Assembly (NCBI GenBank): GCA_027943245.1
Contig: JANDJZ010000272.1
Coordinates: forward strand, 1 to 55,099
Reading direction: 5' to 3'
Origin: Acanthamoeba sp. SK_2022b
Lineage: Eukaryota; Discosea; Longamoebia; Acanthamoebidae
Length of the DNA: 55,099 bases
Shown one piece after another: positions 23,270 to 33,398 of this stretch (the stretch's first letter is position 1; every line of letters starts with the position of its first letter). The notes under the pieces are model-generated. The model did not search any database. It saw only the letters and a list, made by a program, of their open reading frames with translations, and was not told where the DNA came from. The translations under genes were made by a program, and so were the position numbers.

Positions 23270-23685
23270 TCACAGGTGAAGAGTTATTAGAAATTTCGAA
23301 TGAGCAAAGTCAGGGTATCTTGAGACACCCTGCTCTTGCATCAAATGGAAAACCACATGCAAGTACAGAACCACGGGGCACAGCTCCTTCAGTTCCATGA
23401 TCTTTCCATCTACCATTGGAGGAGATCCACCAGTGCACTTGCAAACATTGGTGCTGCACAGAGATGATTTTGCCAATCCAGAAGTTACTGTCTGGATGTA
23501 CTCCAGAGGCCAGCAAAGTTGAAGTTTTTTACAGTTGGTGCAGTTCTGCTCTGCACAAGGCACACATGAGTTTGTAGTCAGGTGAGTGAGCTGTCCTGAG
23601 GCACAGTAAGTGCTTCAAAGATGGCTGTACCACAGACAAGACAACAGGCCTGCTTCATGCAAACTGTCAGAAAAAAGTAACAATG
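23270..23685 (-). pseudogene. Decayed cysteine-rich reading frame, possibly of foreign or transposon origin
   Basis: The reverse-strand frame from about 23610 to the TGA at 23270-23272 reads THLTTNSCVPCAEQNCTNCK then LQLCWPLEYIQTVTSG and ends with PDFAHSKFLITLHL. Just upstream, in other frames, are KQACCLVCGTAIFEALTVPQ and DYKLMCALCRAEL, each with C-x2-C. These look like pieces of one zinc-finger region put out of frame by small indels. A pyrimidine-rich acceptor-like TTTTTTCTGACAG lies at about 23667-23679. Codon use is AT-rich and CpG-avoiding, unlike the neighbours. I cannot name a family; chance is not excluded. Confidence 0.3.
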
Positions 23686-23688
23686 TCA
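23671..23688. repeat. Island direct repeat A, copy 2
   Basis: Second copy of the 18-bp element at 23161-23178, same orientation, about 510 bp away. Element B (AACACGTAACAAGAACTG then T-rich and CAC) follows at 23709-23735 and resembles 23110-23138 with a 3-bp indel. Confidence 0.8.
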
Positions 23689-23979
23689 CTTTTTTGATGT
23701 TGAGTAAAAAACACGTAACAAGAACTGTTTTTTCACAAACATTAACTCCAAACCTGATTAATTTGATTAATTCGGAATTATTCTGAAAGCGCCCTGTTTA
23801 AATTCAAATTTTGTACCCAGGTCGTGTGATGTTTTGTGGGCAAAAAGTTGGGTAAAAAATTTGTGAATTGTTGGCACATTTTTGTCCATAGAAGAAAGAG
23901 AAAGGCAGCGCGCATTCCTTTAATGCTTTAAAGGACCAAGAGCACAAAAGGCCATTTTCCAGTACAGCGAGGTCACGTC

Positions 23980-25199
23980 ATGCAAGTCGAGCTTCCTACA
24001 CTGTCCGAGGGCTTGGTGGTGCTTCGCAACACCACCACAGGAGAGAGTGTGGAGGTGGAGCCAGCACGCGGCGGTGCCGTACGCCAGGTCACCCTTGCCG
24101 TCCCTGCCTCTCCCCCTGCCCTCCTCCCTGTCCTCCAGAATGGCCCTGGTGCGTAGACTTTCCTTTCATTCACCTTATGGCCACTAGTGTGCCATGCAGT
24201 CGCAGTTAACCTTCTTGTGCTGCCTAAAGAGGTTCGCTTCGCTGGCAGCCAGCTGGTACTTGCCTCCTCCCTCACTGTCCTCCTCCTTTCCCCAGTCTGC
24301 CACCAGCGCTGAGCGTTGAGCTGGCCGTACCACAGATTCCGTGGCCCAACCGCGTGAGGGATGGCAAGTACGTGTTGGCAGACGGCAGAAGCTACGAGGG
24401 TCTACCCATTAACGAGCCCTTCCCTCGCCACACCTCCCTCCATGGCCTCATCTACGACCGGCCCATGACCATCGCCTCCTCCAATGCTTCTGGCGACTGC
24501 GCCTCTGTGACTCTCGTCCACCGCTTGGACGGCTCCGTGCGTGCATCCCTCTGCCTATCACACGCCCGTCCATCAGCATCGATCTCACGCGCTTGCTTTG
24601 TGTCATCAGGACGCAGGATACCCTTTCAAGATTAGAGTAGAGCTCACCTACCGCCTTATCGGCACGCCCGGCAAGTCTTCACGCATGGAATGCGAGACTG
24701 TGGTACCGTTTCTCCCTGAGTATATCCTTTTTGCTACTTCATCATGTGGTGGCTCAATACTGCCCCACCACCATGCGGTGCGCGCGTTTCGATTGAGGCC
24801 AGGCGTACAACGAGGGAACAGAGGCAGCGCCGTTTGCCACCGGGTGGCATCCCTACTTCCGCCTGCCGGCCAAGCGCATCGACTTGCTGCGCGTGACGAT
24901 GGAAGCTGGGGAGTCGTACATCGTCGATGAACAGATGTACGGCCCATTTGTCCCACCCACCTCTGCCCCCTCACTCATGGAGCCAAGGCAGGATCCCCGT
25001 CGGGACGGAGAAGTGGCCGGGCATGGCCGACGACCTGCTCGAGGGGAAGACCTTTGACTCTGGCTTCCTCTTCGCCGATCCGCCCGCCGACTCCGACGGC
25101 ATCCACCGCACCCTGTTGAGCGACCGCGAGGCCAACGTCACCCTCGTCCTCTGGCAGGACCGCTCCTTCCCGTGCCTCCAAATCTACACTCCGGGTACT

Positions 25200-25237
<38 letters not shown>

Positions 25238-25352
25238 ACAACACCCACACCCACCACCACCACCCCCACCAACAGGCGGCCCTATGGGCCTACCCCAATT
25301 TGGGAAGGGGTCCCCTCTGGGGATGTGTGTTGTGGTGGTGTGAGGGTGGTGG

Positions 25353-25415
<63 letters not shown>

Positions 25416-25593
25416 CCGCCTGACCAGGCCTGCGCATGATGCATGTGTTCTCGGGACAGACACGCGCGACAGTATCGCTGTGGAGCCCATGTCGCACCCG
25501 ACCAACGGCTTCAACACGAACAACTACTGCCTGCTCCAGCCCGGCGCCTCGGCCCCCGGCTTCACGGGCACCTACGGCATCCACCTCCAGTGA
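23980..25593 (+). CDS. Aldose 1-epimerase-like protein
   Basis: The first exon, ATG at 23980, reads MQVELPTLSEGLVVLRNTTT and on to LLPVLQNGP. A small exon FAGSQL joins across an intron to IPWPNRVRDGKYVLADGRSY (near 24340-24400), a sugar-epimerase signature. Next come NEPFPRHTSLHGLIYDRPM, DAGYPFKIRVELTYRL, APFATGWHPYFRLP (with the conserved His) and CLQIYTPG. The last exon begins RDSIAVEPMSHPTNGFNT, with the Glu that acts as base in the galactose-mutarotase superfamily. The stop is TGA at 25591-25593. The fold interconverts sugar anomers; WHPYF and VEPMSxPTNGFN suit the bacterial/plant aldose-1-epimerase-like branch rather than classical GalM. The last intron (about 25195-25457) is full of CA repeats. 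Confidence 0.8.
25203..25236. repeat. (CA)n microsatellite in an intron
   Basis: About 34 bp of perfect AC dinucleotides, followed by a degenerate CCA-rich tract to about 25275. It lies inside the last intron of the epimerase-like gene. Confidence 0.95.
25354..25413. repeat. (CA)n microsatellite in an intron
   Basis: About 60 bp of perfect CA dinucleotides in the same intron as the 25203-25236 array. Confidence 0.95.
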
Positions 25594-25692
25594 TCCTCCT
25601 TGTTTGCCGTGGGGATACTGCCGTGGGCTCACCATGCACAACACACACTAATTGCCGGTTGGCGTATGGAGTTGCAATTATTTGTTTCTTTT

Positions 25693-28529
25693 TCAAAAGT
25701 GTTGTCGTTGGTGGCTGGCCACGAGAAGCCTGTTGGCGGTGGTGCCGACGAGCACGATGGGCTGCCGCGGATGTGTGGCCACGCACGTCACGGGCGCGTA
25801 GGTTTGGATATGGACCGCCTGCTTCTGTCGCCGCTCCTCGTTCTCCTTGGGCGCGGTGATCTTTCGCCTGCAGACACACACGTACAGACACGTGCGTAAG
25901 TCAACAGCAGGCACGACGTCATGAGGCGGCGAGGGTCAACCGCACCGGGCGATGATGGAGGCCGCAGTGGGCGGGTCGTAGTGTTGGGCCACGAGGTCGA
26001 TGACCGGCTTGTCGGGCTCCTCGATCCGGCAGGCCGTCATGTTGGTGATGGAGACGGTGTACTGGCCGTCCTCCCTGTAGCTGCCCCCGCACAGACATAC
26101 GCCCTCGGCAGTGAGGGCAGCACGGCCGCGCGAGGCGTTGGGGTAGGGATAGGCGGGAGCCGAGGCCGCAGGCATCAACGACTCGGTGCCCGTGGACGCC
26201 GGCTGTCGCCTCGTCTCGCCTGTGGCCGCCACCGCCGGCGTGGCCACAGGCGGACGGTACAGCGCCACTATCCCCTCGTGTCCCTTTGTCAAGTCCACCA
26301 GCCCTAATGGGTGCATAACACTTAATACATTAAAAAAGAAAGAAAAATAAACTTGTGGCCAGCGTACCGGAGATGGCGTTCCACGAGAGGTGGAAGTAGA
26401 GACGGTCGGGATGGTGCGGGTCGAGGATGAGCGACGAGATGCCACATTCGGCATCGCGTGGGGTGAATCCCGGCATGGCGTAGGTGCCCAGGCTGTGCGT
26501 GTGGAGCGCGTAGATGGGCTTCCTAAAGTCGTACACCTGTATGTCGCCTTACGGTATCGCATCCCACGACATCATGACACAACATATGTTAGCCCAGCAT
26601 CACACAGCAACCTCGCACCCACTGAGAGAGGCGCCGTGCGTACCGGTTTCGGTCCCGATGTAGACCATGTTGCCGTCGTCGCCCACCTGAAGGCAGCTGT
26701 AGTTACCCCTTGCTGAGTTGGGAGTAGTGTCAGCCGACACTGGCCACCGACAACGGTTCATGGCCACCAATCGAGCGATAGAGAAGAGGGCGAGAGAGTG
26801 TGTGTACTGCGGACTGCAGGCAGATCAAAGATCTGCTTGGGCTGAAGGTAGAAACGACGGCTGGCCTCCTTCTGACGACGCCGGCGCTCGATCTCCTGCG
26901 CGCTCTGCTGCGACGTGCCGCGCTTCCGTACTATGGCAGTGCGCGGGAGGAGGTTGCCCATGGCCTCGGCAAAGTCGCTCTTGTCTACTCGCTGTCGCTT
27001 GGCTCGCTGCTTTTCCTGCTCTTGTGTAGCCGCGGCGTGACCGTCATCGTTGTTGTTGATATCGGGGTGCCGTGCTTCCCCCACGAAGGCGTCCCTGTTT
27101 CTCTTCGTGCCACTCCCGCGTGGTGAATACGTCGCCATGGTCGGTGAATGCTGAGCGAAAGCAGCGGCGGAAGGCGACGTAGATGTAGAAGGTGTCGTAG
27201 TCGTCGAAGTTGAGGAGGGAGGCGAAGCAAAGACCGGGTCAGATGCGGCCCGCAGGTCCCAGAACTGCATGGAAGAGTTTCTTGATATGCCCACGAGCAG
27301 TCCTCTGTAGCGCGGGATCGGTTGTGAGCAGAGAGCCAAAGCGATCGGAGTAATAGGCAGCGGGAGAAAGGGGAAGGGAGGGCCACCGTGGCTTGTTGAA
27401 GGAGAGATCGCAGACGCCCACGTTCTTGTTCTTGTTGTGGACGATCCGAGTGGGCGCGGAGCCCTTGCAGGCTGCCATGTCGTAGGCGAAGATGTCCTGC
27501 CACGACGAGAATCCCACCACCACCTCGCTCTCGCTCCACGGGCTCCACTGCACTGTGTCCACATTGTGCGTCCTGGCCAAAAGAGAAATGGGAAAGAGCA
27601 TATGTGTGAAAACGCATCGCAGATGACCAAATGGCTGCGCGGCCACGTACGTGTTGATCGTGAGGATGGGCGGGTCGAAGGGGACCATGGGCGAGGAAGC
27701 AGCCTCGTCCCTGGCCAAGACGCTGTAGGATCTCTGCAAAGAGCGATCTCACTGTGAGCTATTGTAGAGAGCCTGTGGGTGAATGAACAATAATGGGAGG
27801 GAGACGCACGCCGGAGAGACCGTCGAAGAGGGTCTCCTGCCGGTAGACGTCCTGAGGCTTGGCAGCCGGCGGGTTGTAGTAGTAGGGCAGCATGGTTGCT
27901 TCGAATCGAGCAAAGTCGTGGATCTGCACTCGCCCGTCGCTGCTGCCCAGCACCACGAAATCGCCCTTTAATCCACCACCAACGAGCCATCGAGGTCAGA
28001 TGGTGTGCCATGCCTGCATGCTCACACAAAGCACACAAGGCAATGTGTCACCTGCCTTAGGGTCAAATCGAATATCGTTGACGGCCCGCTCTCGCGATGA
28101 CTCCGTGACCGGCAGCTCGTAGTGCGCGACCTAGTGTGCGTGAGAGTGTGAGGCTTCGCAGATGTGCGCGAGCGAAAGAACGAACCTGAGTGAAGGTGGA
28201 GTGGAGGTGCTGCCATCGAAGGTCAGCACTCATGCCCCCCGGGAGGCGTCCAGTCAGTTGATACGCGCCCCACGCCTTGCCCCAACCTCGATCTCGTCTG
28301 CAATTTGGAAATTGAAGCGCGTTGGTGTCCACCCAGTTGTAACTGTTATTCCTACTGCCCGTGAGGGACGGGCGAAGGTTTACCTAGCGAGAGAGGGCTT
28401 GGGCGGGGCGAGAAGCTCTTCGATCATGAGATCCTCTTCAGTCATCGACTCGGGCTCCACACCATCTTGCTTGCGAGATGCGGAGCTCTCAACCCGAGCG
28501 ACTTTCAAAGGCTTGAAGTAACGCTCCAT
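25693..28529 (-). CDS. WD-repeat protein with long low-complexity insert, unclassified
   Basis: ATG at 28527-28529 gives MERYFKPLKVARVESSASRK and an acidic SMTEEDLMIEELL. Exons continue GWGKAWGAYQLTGRLPGG, VNDIRFDPKGDFVVLGSSDG, HNVDTVQWSPWSESEVVVGF and GLLVGISRNSSMQFWDLR. These are WD40-type blades, with WD or related dipeptides. After the LRAASDPVFA blade comes a roughly 110-residue Ser/Thr, Asn/Asp and basic insert (SGTKRNRDAFVGEARHPDIN; KQRAKRQRVDKSDFAEAMGN) that may carry a nuclear signal. Further blades follow (MVYIGTETGDIQVYDFRKPI; LYFHLSWNAISG; CVATHPRQPIVLVGTTANRL). Stop is at 25693-25695. I cannot assign an orthologue; a nuclear WD scaffold is likely but unproven. It is one of the few tandem same-strand neighbours: its start is 110 bp downstream of the MCPH1-like stop. 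Confidence 0.7.
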
Positions 28530-28639
28530 TGGGTTGGCAATCCCGACGATCGCTCTCGTGTTAGATTACAAGTTACTATTCTATCCCCGGTGAGTTTGTT
28601 TTGTGCACAAAATTTTGGCGCGAAAACTGGGCTCACAAC

Positions 28640-31118
28640 TCAAGATGCGTTGCTGTCTTCCTCTTCTCTGCTTTTGGTGGCCTCCTCCGCATGGCTGGCA
28701 AGCTTCTTCTTTAACTTTGACTTTTGCTTGCTCGACGGGTCTGCGGGGGCGTAGTCCGCAGGGTCCATGAGGCGGCAATGCTGGAGGCTGTCCAACAGCC
28801 ACTAGGGAATTGTATTCCGCAACGCCATGGAGTTTAACGAGGATAACCTTCACCACGACGAGGAGCTGAATGAGAGTACCTCCTCCCTGACCACCTTCGG
28901 TGAGTTCTCCTCTTGGCCAGCCTCAGACTTGGGCGAAATGATGTAGTCGGCCCTCGTCTGCTTGTTCGTCACCTGCCAGAGCTCTCGCATGGGCCACTGC
29001 GCACTTTGAAGAAGGAGAGGAGGAGGGAAGGGAAGGGCACTCACCTTGCCGTTGCAGAGGGTCACCAGATGCCGCAGGTCCTGCGCGTTAACCTTGTTGC
29101 CGGTCGGCTTGACGTAGACCACCTGCTTGCCCAGCAGATCTCCTGGAGCGCATCAGGGTGGCAACCGTCAGGTTGCGGCATGGGTGACAACGGTTGTTGA
29201 TGAGGGGTGAGTTGCCCCAAGAGCGTACCAGCGGTCAGTCGAGCTCGCCGAGCACCAGGAAACCAGTCCACAGCTGCCCGTAACGTTTCACACATCGGGT
29301 CAGCATTGCCACAGGCTAGCAGCCCGCGGGTTGTGGAGCAAGGGCCAGCGCCTTGGTTTGTGTACGCACCTTCGAACTCGTCCTCGGGGAGCCACTTGCC
29401 GGCCGAGAGGGACTGCCAGAGCCAGTCCGGCTTCACGATGAAGCAGCCCATCCCGAGACCGAAGAGCACCTTCATCGTCCGCTTCTTGTCACCCACGACA
29501 ACGTGGGTCAGCGTATCGGGTATGCAGGTTCGTTCCACCGTTGCGTTGCCGAGGTTCAACGCCACGTCACCCTGTTAGAGAAGGGGCGCATCCTGGTCAG
29601 CCGACTCCCATCAACGAGAAGTTGTGTGTGCACGCGTATGCGCGTGTTTGAGACAGGTACAAGCAAGCTTCGTTCTTCGAAGGGCAGGCCAGAGATGCAA
29701 ATGACCTTGGGTGCAGCAGCTGCGGGCTCTCCCTTCTTTGTGGCCTTGCCCTTCTTGGGCGGTGCCTACTTTCCCGTCACAAGACGTGCCACGCATCTGT
29801 TAGCTTAGCGCACGACTGGAGCATCACAACGCCACATGACATGACGTACCGTTCGTTTTTTAGAAACACCCTTCTCACCGTCACCTTCTTCTTCTTCTTC
29901 TTCTGCTCCAGCTCGCTCTTTCTTCTGTCCATGATCATCATCGCCGCTGTCGCCGTCGCCAGCCACCCGGCCCCTCCCTCGCTTGGCGGTGCGGGGAGCA
30001 GCCTTGACCTTTTTCCTGTCCTTTCCCGCCGCCGGCGCCTTTTTCTTGGCCCTGCCTTTGCCTGCGCTCTCCGTCTTTGGCGTTTGCTTTCGTCGCCTCT
30101 TCGCCGTCGCGCCCTCATCGGAGGGGCTCTCGACCTGCTCTTCTTCTTCTTCCTCCTCCTCCTCCTCGCCCTCTACTTCTACAACGGCCGTTTTCTCCTC
30201 TTCCACCTGTTCCTCTCCGTCTGGGTCCTGCTTCTCTCTTCTCTCGCTGCTCCTCTTACTCGTATTGTTTGCTATCTCGGCCTCACCTCCATCTTCGCCA
30301 TCGCCACCATCACCATCAAAGGTTTTCTCGTGCGCCTTTTTGTGTCGCTTGTTGGTCGGCTCGCCTTCCAGACGTCCCTTTCGCTGCCCCCCTTCCGTTA
30401 TCATCTCCTGCTCCTCATCCTGCTCCTCCTGCTCCTCTCTCGCCCTCTTCCTCCCTGCTGGCTTGCCTCCGTTCCTCCCTTTCTCCTCCTCCGCGAGCGT
30501 GTTCCTGTCCTTCTCCTCTCCCGCAGTCGCCCGCACGCCCTTCGCCTTCTCCGCCACGCGCAACGCAGCGTCTTCCCTCTCCTCGTCCTCGTGCAGACCT
30601 TGCAACAGCTCTGCCTCCAGTTGGAAATCTGCCACCAAGCCTGCCACACACGATTGCTCAACCACCGCCGCGACGAGGAGAAAGGGAGAGAGGGGGGCGG
30701 CACCTTCTTCCGCGCTTACGTCGGACGGTGCGGCAGCGCGACGAGGCGGTGCGAGGTCGGGAAAGGTGTCGCTCAGGGGTACGGTCACGTCAAGTTCATC
30801 GTCGTCCAACACGGTGGAGTCGTCGTGGTCGGTATTGTGGCTCACCTCTGCCTTTGACTCGCCCGTCGACGCCCTGCGCGTGCGCGCCTCCGCACCCATC
30901 TCCGCGCACTTGCCGGTGCGCTCCGCACCACCACCACCTTCGGCGGCCTGGTTGTCGAGCAGCTGCAACACGGCGTCATCTTCGTCTTCGCTGGGAACCT
31001 GGCGTACCGGTGAGGTGGCCAACGTCGGGTTTTTGAGCTTGTATTTCGCCCACGGGCTGTAGCCCTCGGATAACTGGTTGGATGCTGCTAGGGCCTTCTT
31101 CAGCAGCCGCGACGACAT
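28640..31118 (-). CDS. MCPH1: Microcephalin-like protein with C-terminal tandem BRCT
   Basis: ATG at 31116-31118 gives MSSRLLKKALAASNQLSEGY, then a very long first exon of acidic and Lys/Arg-rich low-complexity sequence. BRCT 1: KVICISGLPFEERSLLVPV, TLTHVVVGDKKRTMKVLFGL, GCFIVKPDWLWQSLSAGKWL and PEDEFE. BRCT 2: GKQVVYVKPTGNKVNAQDLR, HLVTLCNGKV, ADYIISPKSE and VVREEWLLDSLQHCRLMDPA. The tail is basic, with TGA at 28640-28642. The pair resembles the C-terminal BRCTs of MCPH1, which bind phospho-H2AX. The N-terminal BRCT typical of animal MCPH1 is not seen. It probably acts in DNA-damage signalling or chromosome condensation. The splice joining VVREE to WLLDS skips a long reverse-strand read-through frame. 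Confidence 0.75.
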
Positions 31119-31213
31119 GTAGTCTCCGTTCGGCTTCGTGGTGTTGTAACAACGATTTCTTTTCTCACATTTTTTTTGTGATTTTTCTCTCCTCTCCTTT
31201 GGCGCCAAGCAGC
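31119..31213. promoter_or_regulatory. Shared divergent 5' region, MCPH1-like / PAF-AH-like
   Basis: 95 bp between starts, T-rich on the forward strand, with a small TCACA...TGTGA inverted repeat around a T8 run near 31166-31183. Confidence 0.35.
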
Positions 31214-32068
31214 ATGAGCAGCACGTCGTTGTGGTCGTGGGGTGTGGCGGCAGCGGTGCAAGTGCTGCGTCGCTCCCCCGCGGAAGCGCTCGTGTGGATC
31301 ACCGCCGCGGCAACTCTGGCATTTCGCGGCCTGGCCAGGTGGACTCCCGCAAGCGCGTCCAGCATCTCCGACACCTCAACTGCCTCCCTCGCGCTGGCAA
31401 TCGTCCCGCTGGGCGTGTTGGCATGGCAGACGGGTCTCAGGGGTGGCTTCGTGTGGCAGCTCGTCCCTCTGGTGCCTCTCGTTGCGGCCCCGTTCGTCCC
31501 CTCCCCGAGTGGGACAGTGTGGTGGGCCGCCTGGGGCGTGGGCTGGCTGCTCGCTGGCGCCTCTCTGGCCGCCCTACTGGCTTTCCCTCCCGTGCCCTTC
31601 CCTCCTCGCACGTCCCCTCGGGCGAGTACATCGACTGAAGATCTTCAGCTCTACGACGTGGGCTTCCGACACGGCGAAGAAGATGTAGACGAAACATCCA
31701 CAGGAAGGAGGGCCTTCTACGTGTGGTATCCCGCCACACGCGGCAGCAACAGCACCGGGAGAGGTAGGGACAGCCGAAGGTCGCACTACTTCCCCCAGTT
31801 CACGAGCCAGATGGAGGCCATGTTCGAGTCCATGTCGTATCGCCTGCCCACGGCCCTCCTCTTCTCCCACCTCCGCTACGTCCACCCCGACACGCTCGCC
31901 GACGCCCCGCTCCTGCGTCCCGCCGACGACGGCGAGGCGCGTCGATGGCCGACGATCGTCTTCTCCCACGGCCTCTACGGGTTCCCTTCGCTCTACACGC
32001 ACCTCTGCTCCAGCCTCGCCTCTCTCGGCTACATCGTGGTATGTGCACAACCTATTCGCCACAGGTTT

Positions 32069-32102
<34 letters not shown>

Positions 32103-33255
32103 TTGGTCTTGTGCGCGTGCAGGTGGCTGTTGGGCACACCGACGGGTCGGGAAGCATCGTGTCGCCCGCTCGTGGGGATATCCTCACCGCCTTTGAGCCG
32201 CTGCCGACTTCGCCGTCGGGCGAGGAGCTGGGCGGCCACGGTATACACGCGACGATTGCCCCCCCCCAATGATCTCTCCTCACCTCTCGTCTCCTTTGTC
32301 TCAGACCTGTGGAAGTTCCGACACCGACAGCTCAATGTGCGGGTCGACGACCTGGAGGCCTGTCTGGACACTCTGCAACGCTGGAACAGCGACCCCGACA
32401 GCCCCTTCCATGGCACCAATCTCCCTCTCTCTTTTCTCTCTCTCTCTCTCTCGCACACATATAGATTGTCGCCTGGCTGACCTCTCTCTCTCTCTCTCCC
32501 TCTCTCGCTTTCTCTGCGATTTCGCACCGCAGAGGCGATGGACCTGGAGAAGGTGGTGGTGGCGGGCCACTCCTTTGGCGGCGGGACCAGTCTCGGCCTC
32601 GTGCTGCGGGAGGCCGAGTCCCGCAACTCGGCGTTGGCGGAGCGGCCGAGGGTGCGGGCCGCGGTCCTCTTCGATGGCTGGATGTTCCCGCTCAAGGGGA
32701 GCGAGGGGCCCGCGTTCGATAGCGCCATCCCCGCAGAGCGCTTCGCGGCCTCCGTGCCCGTGCTCTTCATCAACGCCGAGATGTGGCAAGGCAGCGAGTC
32801 CTACTTCATGTGAGTAGAGCCCCTCTCCGAATCGCCGCACATCTCGCGCTGAAGAGTAAGTCTTGGTGTGTGGTGGAGGACAGGTTGAACAAGGAGCGCA
32901 TAAGGCAGCTGTGCGAGCTCAGCCGAGGCCGGTGGCACAGCTTCACGCTCAAGGGCACGGGCCACCACAACTGGAACGACTTTTGCTTCTACGCGCCCAT
33001 CGTCAGCCGGTAAGCCTTCCCCCCCCCCCCATCTGCCACTCATGAGTGTTCTCACCATATGTGTACAGGCTGGTGGGGCTGACGAGAGAGCGAGACCTGA
33101 CCGCGGCCCACAACGACACGATGGCTCTGGTCGACGCCTTCCTCGCTGACGTGCTGAACCGAGACTCCGACGCGTCGAGCGGCGCAATGCTACCGCAGCT
33201 CGAACGCGTCGCCTCAACCATCCCACGGCACCTCCTCGAGGCCGATCTCTCCTGA
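31214..33255 (+). CDS. Platelet-activating factor acetylhydrolase-like lipase
   Basis: ATG at 31214 starts a hydrophobic N-terminal region with probably three or four membrane segments (for example TASLALAIVPLGVLAWQTGL and WAAWGVGWLLAGASLAALLA). The PAF-AH/PLA2G7-type hydrolase domain follows: WPTIVFSHGLYGFPSLYTHL, CSSLASLGYIV, VAVGHTDGS, the nucleophile elbow VVVAGHSFGGG (near 32560-32585), an Asp in AAVLFDGWMFPL and a His in KGTGHHNWNDF. Stop is TGA at 33253-33255. The family removes short or oxidised acyl chains from the sn-2 position of phospholipids. The transmembrane N-terminus is unlike secreted plasma PAF-AH and suggests a membrane-bound enzyme. Introns hold CT- and CA-rich tracts. 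Confidence 0.85.
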
Positions 33256-33364
33256 TGCCCCCCTCCCCCTCCCCAACAGGTTGTCACGTCTGTGGTGGCC
33301 CCAAACGGTGGGCTGGGCGAGCGTCAGTTGGCTTTGGCCACTGAACTGGCCCAGCAACCGATTA

Positions 33365-33370
33365 AATAAA
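33365..33370 (+). terminator. AATAAA polyadenylation signal, PAF-AH-like gene
   Basis: AATAAA in ATTAAATAAATAC, 110 bp after the stop and just ahead of the convergent gene's stop at 33399. Confidence 0.5.
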
Positions 33371-33398
33371 TACACGCCTCCCCCTCAATCCGTGTTTC

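Larger units (their letters stand above)
22590..23979. other. AT-rich, CpG-poor intergenic island
   Basis: A stretch of about 1.4 kb, mainly 22780-23950, whose composition breaks sharply from the GC-rich, CpG-rich surroundings. It is visibly A/T-rich, with CG dinucleotides very scarce. No intact gene could be supported. It contains a short Cys-rich reverse-strand frame (23270-23563), a reverse-strand AATAAA near 22895-22900, small inverted repeats (ATTGGT/ACCAAT at 22797-22812) and a duplicated motif pair. A mobile-element or foreign remnant is possible. Confidence 0.7.

Noticed and set aside
28581..28856. Read-through reverse frame past the MCPH1-like second BRCT
   Set aside because: Splicing from GAG|GTACTC to CCCTAG|TGGCTG gives REEWLLDSLQ, the expected BRCT end, so the read-through frame is intronic.
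29841..31062. Long forward reading frames opposite the MCPH1-like first exon
   Set aside because: They are Ser/Leu/Pro-rich mirror images of the acidic Lys/Glu exon. The reverse frame continues into BRCT exons.
31574..32773. 400-residue reverse frame opposite the PAF-AH-like gene
   Set aside because: Arg-rich shadow. The forward strand has catalytic motifs and splice-consistent exons.
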